From contig JAOTOL010001662.1 in the NCBI GenBank assembly GCA_034440575.1, positions 4,061,001 to 4,125,000 on the forward strand: a stretch of DNA of 64,000 bases. The letters are read 5' to 3'. Below the pieces are notes generated by a model that was not told the DNA's origin, did no database searches, and saw only the letters and a list, made by a program, of their open reading frames with translations. The position numbers were made by a program, and so were the translations under genes. Each line of letters starts with the position of its first letter. Positions within the stretch are counted from its first letter, which is position 1. Source of the stretch: Imbricaverruca yamaguchii (Eukaryota; Arthropoda; Thecostraca; Neoverrucidae). Positions 55,885 through 64,000 of the stretch are shown piece after piece.

Positions 55885-56865
55885 CGGCCGCGTGCCGAGC
55901 CGTCGTGGCGTGCCGGCTGTACAGCTGTACAGAGTACGGCTGCTGACGCGCAGCACGGCCCACCGACAGCCGCCGGCCGCGTGCCGAGCCGTCGTGGCGT
56001 GCCGGCTGTACAGCTGTACAGAGTACGGCTGCTGACGCGCAGCACGGCCACCGACAACCGCCGGCCGCGTGCCGAGCCGTCGTGGCGTGCCGGCTGCAGC
56101 TGTACAGAGTACGGCTGCTGACGCGCAGCACGGCCCACCGACAGCCGCCGGCCGCGTGCCGAGCCGTCGTGGCGTGCCGGCTGTACAGCTGTACAGAGTA
56201 CGGCTGCTGACGCGCAGCACGGCCCACCGACAGCCGCCGGCCGCGTGCCGAGCCGTCGTGGCGTGCCGGCTGTACAGCTGTACAGAGTACGGCTGCTGAC
56301 GCGCAGCACGGCCCACCGACAGCCGCCGGCCGCGTGCCGAGCCGTCGTGGCGTGCCGGCTGTACAGCTGTACAGAGTACGGCTGCTGACGCGCAGCACGG
56401 CCCACCGACAGCCGCCGGCCGCGTGCCGAGCCGTCGTGGCGTGCCGGCTGTACAGCTGTACAGAGTACGGCTGCTGACGCGCAGCACGGCCCACCGACAG
56501 CCGCCGGCCGCGTGCCGAGCCGTCGTGGCGTGCCGGCTGTACAGCTGTACAGAGTACGGCTGCTGACGCGCAGCACGGCCCACCGACAACCGCCGGCCGC
56601 GTGCCGAGCCGTCGTGGCGTGCCGGCTGTACAGCTGTACAGAGTACGGCTGCTGACGCGCAGCACGGCCCACCGACAGCCGCCGGCCGCGTGCCGAGCCG
56701 TCGTGGCGTGCCGACTGTACAGCTGTACAGAGTACGGCTGCTGACGCGCAGCACGGCCCACCGACAGCCGCCGGCCGCGTGCCGAGCCGTCGTGGCGTGC
56801 CGACTGTACAGCTGTACAGAGTACGGCTGCTGACGCGCAGCACGGCCCACCGACAGCCGCCGGTC
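55885..56865. repeat. 89-bp minisatellite, about 11 copies
   Basis: Unit GCCGGCCGCGTGCCGAGCCG, TCGTGGCGTGCCGGCTGTAC, AGCTGTACAGAGTACGGCTG, CTGACGCGCAGCACGGCCCA, CCGACAGCC. Copies are almost identical. One lacks a C in GGCCCACC (about 56047), another lacks TGTACA in the palindrome (about 56093), and the last two have CCGACTGTAC. Each normal unit carries the perfect 16-bp palindrome CTGTACAGCTGTACAG. Open frames of 320-415 codons on the minus strand come from the array. Confidence 0.97.
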
Positions 56866-57330
56866 GGCCCTGGTATGCCGTTCAGGAAACGCCGTCTCAA
56901 GGCGGCACCCACAACAGCCGGGTCGCGTGCGCTCGAATTCCAGTGCCGTGCGTCAGTGTCGCGATTTGAAGAATGTGAGATCGGTCTCGCGCACCGTGCA
57001 ATTATATCGGCCGCTTACCGCCGCCACGGCCTACTTGTCTCGATCACCTTACTTCGATAAATGCTTGAAGCTTGGGCTGAGGATGGCCGGCATACTTACA
57101 TTTGAGGCACGAACAGGTTTTCAGTGAGAACATGGGCAATTTTGGAGATGGTCAGGGTACCATTAATATAAAGAATGGAAGGATGAGCAGATGAACGAAG
57201 TAATCACTTTTAACACTCAATCGTTATAAAAGTAACTTTGCATGGTAACTGTATTATTTGAGAATTTGCCCACATATTTGCATGCAAACTAGAGACATAT
57301 CAGGCTCTCTACATTTTTTCAGACAGTTTC

Positions 57331-57596
<266 letters not shown>

Positions 57597-57604
57597 CACA
57601 GAGG

Positions 57605-57805
57605 TGCAGCGATGCAGAGGTCCGGGAGTCTGGGGCCCCTCTCGCTTAGTAACCAAAAATGCATTAGATAAAACAAAAAATTGTGAGACTTTCACCACGC
57701 AAAACGGAAAGTTTTCGGAGCATCCTAGCGCGCCGAAAGCGTTCTCTGTATTCTGCCATTTTTGTGGGTTGTCCCACTTAGGAAAATCCCGGCTGCGTCA
57801 CTGCA
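57605..57805. mobile_element. Short hAT-type MITE
   Basis: A 201-bp element with terminal inverted repeats TGCAGCGATGCAG (left) and TGCAGTGACGCAG (right, reverse complement), 11 of 13 matching. CAGYGAYGCAGCC-GGG-type ends are common in hAT elements. No coding capacity. The left end is directly at the boundary of the TG microsatellite region. I cannot see an obvious 8-bp target duplication. Confidence 0.55.
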
Positions 57806-59060
57806 TATACATGTACGTATGTACACGTTATTGTTCATTATTAAACATACCCTCGAATATTTGCTTCTATATGATGTTCACTAAGTTTACCATATCACAG
57901 AGAAGACGCCCAATTATAAAGTTTTTCAAAGACAATTTAAATGTTTTCGCATATTCTGCTTGCATTGTACCCAAGCAAGATAACACCTATTTTTAATGCA
58001 AGATAAAGATCCGCACATGAAATTTATCGTCAAGTTTCCGAAGATGATATCTGACCCACGAATGTTCCCTGTATCCTCTGAAGCGGCTGCCGTAATACGA
58101 CCGAAGGACAGCCCTGAGGTATACAAGGAGGCATCCGTAGATCTTCCGACAATACTTCCCTGTGGCCTCTGAAGCGACCTCCACAGAAACTTTCAAGGGT
58201 ACTCGTGAAATCACCGAGGAGGCCTCCATTGAGTCCAGCTCTAGAATCTGCGACACATCAGAAAAAGCGCCAGGGGGCAGCCGACGAGGCCTCGATGGGC
58301 GTTAGGTGGCTCTACGGATCACTGGAGTGGGCTCTGTTGAGCCGTGATCCGAGCACGTCCTATCTACGTGGCCTGAATACAGCCAACGGAAAATGTGTTA
58401 CTGATGTCCTCTGTCGTCAGCTTAGCAATGAACGCACATGGAATAAATCGGAGTAGATCATTTCTGGAAGCCTTCAAAATATCTATGGAGGCCGCGCCGA
58501 CCACCATTTTAGAGAATTTCAATTCCGCATTGGTTAGAGGAGACACGTTATTGTTCCTTATTAGACATATACTCGAATATATTCGCAAGGGTCCACCCGT
58601 CTCGATAAATGCTCCAGACAATCAGAGTATTCCCAGATGCTTAATTTTCAAAGATTTCAACTTGATTTTTAAAGGATTGGTTTCTGACGCATTCGCAGAC
58701 GCATTGAAATGCTTAGGAAGATCTATTTTATTGCCATGTGCGATGTTTTTAGAGAAACAAGCCTACTTTATTTTCATTTATAATTTCTTAGCGCATTGGT
58801 GGATAATTGGTTCTTCTTGGTGGTGTTCTACGGAGCAAAAGGTGATCGCCTCTTGCTTTTAAAGAAATGTTAACAATTTTAGTAGTATTAAATTAGAACA
58901 TTATTGGTGGGCACTAGCAATATTGTTCAGTCAACAATCAATTCTAAGGCAGACCGTACTTCAGTGACCCTGTATATGCGTCATCGCAGTCTCAAACAAT
59001 AGCATGCAAAACTGTCGGCAAGTGCAGTAGCAAAGCCTCCTTTGCCGACGCAAATTCGCG
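57806..59060. other. No gene recognised; diverged direct repeat
   Basis: ACACGTTATTGTTCATTATT plus AAACATACCCTCGAATAT (57821-57860) recurs at about 58543-58580 with a few changes, so a diverged block is duplicated about 720 bp apart. CCTCTGAAGCG(G/A)C repeats at about 58075 and 58164. No recognisable domain in the open frame at 58395-58862. Confidence 0.45.
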
Positions 59061-59830
59061 ACGCGAATTGGGACCGCCCATAATGCTGCACCCGTTCAGG
59101 CCCAACCGGCGCGTGCAGTTCGCAACGCGACGCGACGGGTTGGTTGCCGAGTCGACGGTCGGAGACGGGCACGTGTCTGCCCCGTGCAGCCTGCAGCTGC
59201 ATGGACGGACAGACGTCTGTGGGGGGGGACGGGGCGGCCGAGTGCCATGTGTGGGTGCGGCGGCGGCGGGCTCGCTCCGTGCGCCGCCGGCCGACTGCGC
59301 CCGACGGCCAACGGAGCCGCGCAGAACAATACCGGCCGCGATTATGAGTCGAGTCGACGGCGGCGACATGAACCTCGACATGAGTCGCGACATGAGCCGC
59401 GACATGAGCCGCGACAGCCATGACCGACGGCAGACGAACTCGCCGCCGGCGAGCGCGCGCGCCGAGCCTGGCAGTCGGGGTCGGCCGGGGCGGCCGCGTT
59501 GGTAGCCGGCCGACGCGTGAAATAACTGTCGGCCGGAGCGGAGCTTACTCGCCGACCGCCCGCGGGCAATGTCAGCCTGTACCACGCTCATACGGGCGCA
59601 CCGCCCAGTTACGCGCGACACCAGCTGCAGGCAAGATGTACGGCGCCAATTACAGCAGCTCGTGCGGGTACGCGCGCCAGCCGCTTTGTTGCGGCCGTGT
59701 GGAATATGCGGATGGCTGTGCCCGGCGGTGGTCATGCAGAGGTGAGGCAGCGTGTCCTGTGTGGTATCGCAGGAAAAATGTTGCCGTCCGTTCTTAGTAC
59801 GGTCGCCGGGACGGCCGAACCTATTCACGA
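59061..59830. promoter_or_regulatory. GC-rich CpG island-like patch with 12-bp repeat
   Basis: Dense CpG from about 59080 to 59720. It includes (GACATGAGCCGC)n at 59362-59422 and an overlapping set of Arg/Pro-rich open frames on both strands. It could be the 5' end of a gene running right, with the candidate small exon at 59636-59741. Confidence 0.3.
59636..59741 (+). CDS. Candidate small Cys-rich first coding exon (speculative)
   Basis: An ATG at 59636 in AGATGTA context opens MYGANYSSSCGYARQPLCCG followed by RVEYADGCARRWSCR and ends at a good donor GCAGAG|GTGAGG (59742). It lies at the right edge of a CpG-rich patch, as first exons often do. There is no recognisable domain, and I could not find a partner exon downstream in the window, so this may be chance. 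Confidence 0.18.
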
Positions 59831-60810
59831 CCCGCTACAAGTAAAAAGCGGTATTCGTATGTGACTGTGAAGAGTCCAAGTCTTGGGCAGGCTCAGCTCC
59901 GCTGTCAGAAATAACAGAGCGTTGGACGAAAATGGCGACCACACAATGTCAAGTCCCTTTCCAGTCCGGTCCACTGTAGCCACCGCATATTTCCGTCCAT
60001 GTATCACAGCGATGTGCCGCGTGTCCAGTGCACAGTCGTCCCGATGGTGAACTGATATCTGACCAGCTTAACTAACGCAGCTCGTCCATTCTGACGCTCT
60101 TCTTAATGGGTCGCATGCCAGCATGCAGCTGGTACCGCACGCATGCTGTATTGCACGCCTGCGTGCGGCTGCTACGTGCCACGACAGCTGCGTGCAGGGA
60201 TATTGGATATGCGATGCTGCCGACGCTCACAATGGTCAATTTGCAAACACGAGGAGCATCCAGTAGTAGTGGGTTCTAGCTGAAGGGTGTGATTCCACCT
60301 GAAGGCCTGCGTATCCAATTGCACGTCCAAACTAACCAAGCCCTGTCTCTTGCTGAAATATCGTCAGGAAATTGCGCACTTCATTTATCATTGTTTGCCC
60401 ACTTCCTTTCGCTATCAAAACGGTGATACTGAGAACACCGCACTCGTTACAAGCTCGTGATGAAAGCAGTCCTTGCCGCTAAGAGGGGTAATATAATTGC
60501 TGCAAGGGTTCTGTACAATGGTAACTGCGAGTCGTGCCCCACTCATTGCCGCGCCCTGCCCTCACCCAGTCAAGTCTCATTTTCCATTGTTAAGCACTAC
60601 TATGAGGAGGGACGGTGCTGAAGCTCGAAAAGTTGAGATTCGGCGCCACTGGAGTCAATTGCAGTGCCTCTCCCTCCCCCAGTTAAATCTCGCTAGATGA
60701 AGCACTAAACTGCCGCAATCTGTGCTAAAATGGTAATGAAACGCTACTCCCCGTAACCGTGTGTTCTCTTACGACGCACTCAAAGGCGAGGTCATATTGT
60801 ATCGTCAATC
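59831..60810. other. No gene recognised
   Basis: Mixed composition with a locally repeated CATGC-rich patch near 60113-60170 (GCATGCCAGCATGCAGC). Nothing identifiable. Confidence 0.5.
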
Positions 60811-60814
60811 TCTC

Positions 60815-60905
60815 TCGCCGGCTGGTCAGTGGACCAGGTGGACTAGGTGGACCAGGTGGTCCAGGTAGGCCAGGTAAACCAGATGGACCAGGTGGGCCGG
60901 GGGTC
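60815..60905. repeat. 9-bp minisatellite GGACCAGGT
   Basis: About ten copies of GG(A/T/G)CCAGGT variants. The plus frame reads GPGGLGGPGGPGRPGKPDGP, collagen-like by accident of the 9-bp unit. There is no collagen gene context. Confidence 0.9.
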
Positions 60906-61205
60906 GGGAGTCGGTCTGATGGACCAGGTGATCCGCCGGTTGCGGGACTCGAACCAGACTCCGCGGCCGAGAGTCGAACTGCCAGCCGACTGAGCAGCCC
61001 GACGTCACGGCCTCGGTGCGGTACCGACGTACCAGAGTGCCGGGGCACCGACCGGCCGCCGCCATCGTCGGCGCCGCCATTAGCGGGCGTTTTACCGGTG
61101 CCGGCTGCGGCCGACCCTGGCCGCCCGGACGGACAGAGGCGTCATTACGGCGTCGGCGCACGTCGATCGGCCGACGGCCGTAATAGCCGGCTGGCCGAGC
61201 AGACC

Positions 61206-61275
61206 GACACGCGCGCCGCGCTTATTACACCTTCTGTCAGCGTCGCGCCGCGCTTATTACACCTTCTGTCAGCGT
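61206..61275. repeat. Two exact copies of a ~33-bp unit in a GC-rich patch
   Basis: GCGCCGCGCTTATTACACCT followed by TCTGTCAGCGTC occurs twice in tandem without differences. The surrounding 60930-61430 is CpG-rich. No gene identified. Confidence 0.85.
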
Positions 61276-61430
61276 CGCGCCGGGCCCGCCGGCCGCCACG
61301 TCGGTCAGCAGGCAGCTGGACACACGCGGACCGCGAGACGGCCGGACAGCGCCGGCAGATGGTCATACAACACCAGTGGATGACCACAGCACCAACAGGT
61401 GGCCGCACAGCGCCGGCGAACGATTGTTCA

Positions 61431-62312
61431 TCACCCCAAAACCAGGACTCCTCAAAACTCCACAACCGATGTCACAAGTTCCTCACGAATATATGACTCG
61501 CAAGGAGCCGCGTGCCTCGCAATATACTTCCGTATAAACAGTATCAAAGCAAGATCATAGATTAATGGGACCACCTTACATTTCACCAGGTCTCTGTGAC
61601 GATCAGGGACCACCTAGTGCAACAGTGATATTTTTCTAAGAGCAGAGGAATTACAGGAGCAAGGGACGATAAAGAGACGGGCATAGTGCAATTGTGCATA
61701 AAAAGCAACGCAGGGTTCTAAGAACGCCAGGTTGGTCTAAAGGTGATAATTTTAGCAATACCATTGCATGTTGTCAAAGTTCATCCTCGCCTACCGGAAA
61801 AAACACAAGGAAGAATTATGCTGGCACTGTTCGTGCATATATCCAAGAACAATAACATCGCTTGTCAACAATTCTTGGTAGGCCGTGCCGCTTCTCACTG
61901 ATGCGTTGCGCGACAGTCTATCATGTTGAACACGGGTCAGTGTCACAACCATAGGAATTGCCTTGTGCGGTGGTCACGCGGCCATTTGCTCTGTAGCCAT
62001 GACGTGCCAAACACGGGTCTGCGCTGTTTCCCCGAACACCAACAGGCGGTTAACACATGCTGTTAAACTCTGATTTTGCAATCCTACACGACCCAAAGTA
62101 ATGGTACTTTCTGGAGCTTGATAAGTCAATATTATCATTATTGGTGTAAAATTATTTTAACCCACTTGTCTTCGACTGGTAGCTTACATGCATTGTATTC
62201 TCGCCCGTGGGATTCTTTATTCACCTGGTAACCGAAAATGACTTGTGACTTGACTTGTGAAGGGCCCATCAAATTCACACAATACACCTTGCCGAAAACT
62301 AGCGGCAGCGGG
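61431..62312. other. No gene recognised
   Basis: AT-rich unique-looking sequence, no open frame of interest. Confidence 0.5.
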
Positions 62313-62402
62313 ATTGGGAAATGTCCCAAATGGTGTAAGTATTGAACCCGGACATTTGGTCCTCAGAGTTCAACACCATAACCACTCGGCCATCCCGTCC
62401 TA
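62313..62402 (-). mobile_element. SINE family A, truncated copy
   Basis: Reverse complement shows the A-box GGCCGAGTGGTTATGG, a decayed B-box and then GGACATTTCCCAATCCCGC, after which similarity stops (the CACCGG body is missing). Older and shorter than the 5208 copy. Confidence 0.8.
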
Positions 62403-64000
62403 TAGCTTTGTAATATGGCAGTTTACCTTGGATGTTCAATCCTATTGCGCTTTTTGTTAACAAAAGCGTGACCAAATTTGTCACCAAGTGAGGCTAACAT
62501 AACATGGGCAGAGTTAGATATTGAGCCATTTCGCAGCTGCCACCTGGCGGCCGCGGCGGCCATTTTATGAAATTCCAGATCCAGAGCTCTGGCTAATGAC
62601 GCGAGTGGCGCTGTTCTGCTATCGTAAAATGCCAGATGTAGAAGAACACGCTACCGCGCTATTCACTGGGCTTCCAGGAGATTAGTTGATTGGTTGCAGT
62701 TATTTTGTGTGCTAAGCGACGTATGTGACGTAATAAAGTATTATCAACACAAATACCCCCGCCTGATTAATTCCCTAGCCTGCAAAAGTCTCCCCATCTT
62801 AGGGCAACTGGTCGAGTTGCTACACCCGCTTGCTCATCACGCCTCCGATTGGGATGACCAGTTGGCAACTGGCCAGACAAGGCCGGGGGCCAGTTTTACG
62901 AAAATTTAAGACATTTAAAAACTAAGAATTGTAAAACTAAGAATCTTTTACAAGCAGTCTCATGAAATTCAAGATGTCTTAGTTTCAAACGTCTTACTTT
63001 TTCGATTGTTCGTGGATATTGTCTAGAGGTGGTTTCTTAATGTGTGTGTTACTGAAATGTTGGGAGCACGATAATGTCTTATTCGCATTGCAAATAGATA
63101 CCTACATCTAACTGCAATACATTAAAAATGTTCAACACACAATGTGTAAGATAAAATGAATGAAGTGCTTAAAAAAACGACGGGTTGCGATCGCCGGTTT
63201 TTTCTCACTAGTTGTTTGTTTACATTATCAGCTGACTGGCCGACAACATTAGGGCATACCGATAATAGATGGCGACAGTAGCTGCAATATATGACTGAGT
63301 TGAGGTTGAAGATAGTACGTGAATTCTTACATTCATTCATCATGGGGAGCAGAAGCCAGCAACGCCAGAAAAAAAACTGAAGTGTTCCGAGCAATATTGG
63401 ACAAGAAAAAGGTGAGCATGAATCTGACGAATAGTTATGTGCTGAAGAGATTGGAGAACGATACAGTTAGTGGTGCAGGTAGTCAGGGGTCAGAGGATCC
63501 CCTGAAATCATTGGAGTAGCTCTGCATGCTTTTGGGAGGACAATCGCAACCTCCCTGAATGCTGACTTACCCCCAACTAATTTCAACATGCTCAACAATC
63601 CCAAATAACACGTTACTGTTTGTGGCAATATCTCCATATTCATTTGGACCCGCCCATTGCCTTCATGTTTCCCTGTAAATTATTATTGTAACATATATTG
63701 CCCTTCCAATAACTTTCAGAAACCTGCATCTATACCTGCCATTTACCGGGAATGGCCCTAGAGCCCTCGAGGGTCTTGAATAAAAGGACACTTCGTCATA
63801 CTACTCAAATGGTTTGATCGGTGAAATTTTACCTCGGAAACCCCCACCGTTATCAGTTGACCGAGCATCCAAGTATAAGGCGGGGGAGACACCATTTTTA
63901 TGTGGCCAATTCTTTCCAGTGGGGGACATAAGGTCGCTGTTAATTTTGGGTTTTAAGGGGGCTGTCGTGCCCAGATCCCTCTGGTGGAGGCCGAAGACGT
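62403..64000. other. No gene recognised
   Basis: 62800-62895 shares TTGGCAACTGGCC and AAGGCCGGGG/ACGGCCGGGG with about 12510-12545, hinting at a dispersed repeat. The rest is unassigned. The open frame at 63319-63519 has no recognisable domain. Confidence 0.45.

Noticed and set aside
55603..56912. 415-codon minus-strand protein
   Set aside because: Translation of the 89-bp minisatellite; the same amino-acid pattern appears in each of three frames.
60815..60905. Collagen gene fragment (Gly-Pro-rich frame)
   Set aside because: Generated by a 9-bp minisatellite; no Gly-X-Y continuation or exon signals.

Overview
This is nuclear DNA of an invertebrate animal. Coding exons are GC-rich, have GT-AG introns, and lie in AT-rich DNA full of microsatellites, minisatellites, tRNA-derived SINEs, non-LTR retrotransposon tails, Penelope-like elements and hAT remnants. 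I see no prokaryotic operon, rRNA, canonical tRNA gene or CRISPR array. The lineage cannot be fixed from the sequence. A two-pore channel gene together with a THIK-type potassium channel fits a crustacean, a chelicerate or a lophotrochozoan.

Three cellular genes can be supported. (1) The 3' end of a two-pore (TPC) endolysosomal cation channel on the + strand: exons 337-641, 1403-1692 and 5894-5982, joined in frame (227 codons plus stop). Its 5' part lies left of the window. (2) A THIK/KCNK12-13-like two-pore-domain potassium channel on the + strand, complete in three exons (14001-14421, 16718-17451, 19655-19822; 440 aa). (3) A single-exon, intact mitochondrial OSGEPL1/Qri7 on the - strand (28213-29442), which makes the t6A37 modification of tRNAs. 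The first two are membrane cation channels on the same strand, but nothing shows that they work together.

Region by region: 1-6 kb is the TPC 3' end, with introns invaded by a SINE, a foldback MITE and two oppositely oriented Penelope-like copies. 6-13 kb is intergenic and holds a duplicated 350-bp block and degenerate minisatellites. 13-20 kb is the KCNK gene, preceded by two minisatellites. 20-28 kb is intergenic and includes a broken hAT transposase next to a broken copy of an unnamed transposon protein family. 28.2-29.7 kb is OSGEPL1 with a minisatellite at its 5' end. 30.3-35.9 kb is a cluster of CR1-like LINE tails built into a nearly 5-kb inverted repeat with THAP-like remnants. 36-54 kb has no convincing gene; it holds SINEs, a 66-bp satellite that appears to have grown out of a SINE tail, and a 270-bp tandem repeat. 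54.1-56.9 kb is a run of three GC-rich minisatellites (38, 53 and 89 bp). 57-64 kb holds a compound microsatellite, an hAT-type MITE, GC-rich islands and mostly unassigned sequence.

The most informative observations are the mobile-element histories. Target-site duplications can be read around six SINEs. One has its empty site preserved in a paralogous Penelope copy, and another sits against a TPC splice acceptor. One SINE body carries two different tRNA-like heads. Several minisatellites have units that contain perfect hairpins or palindromes.
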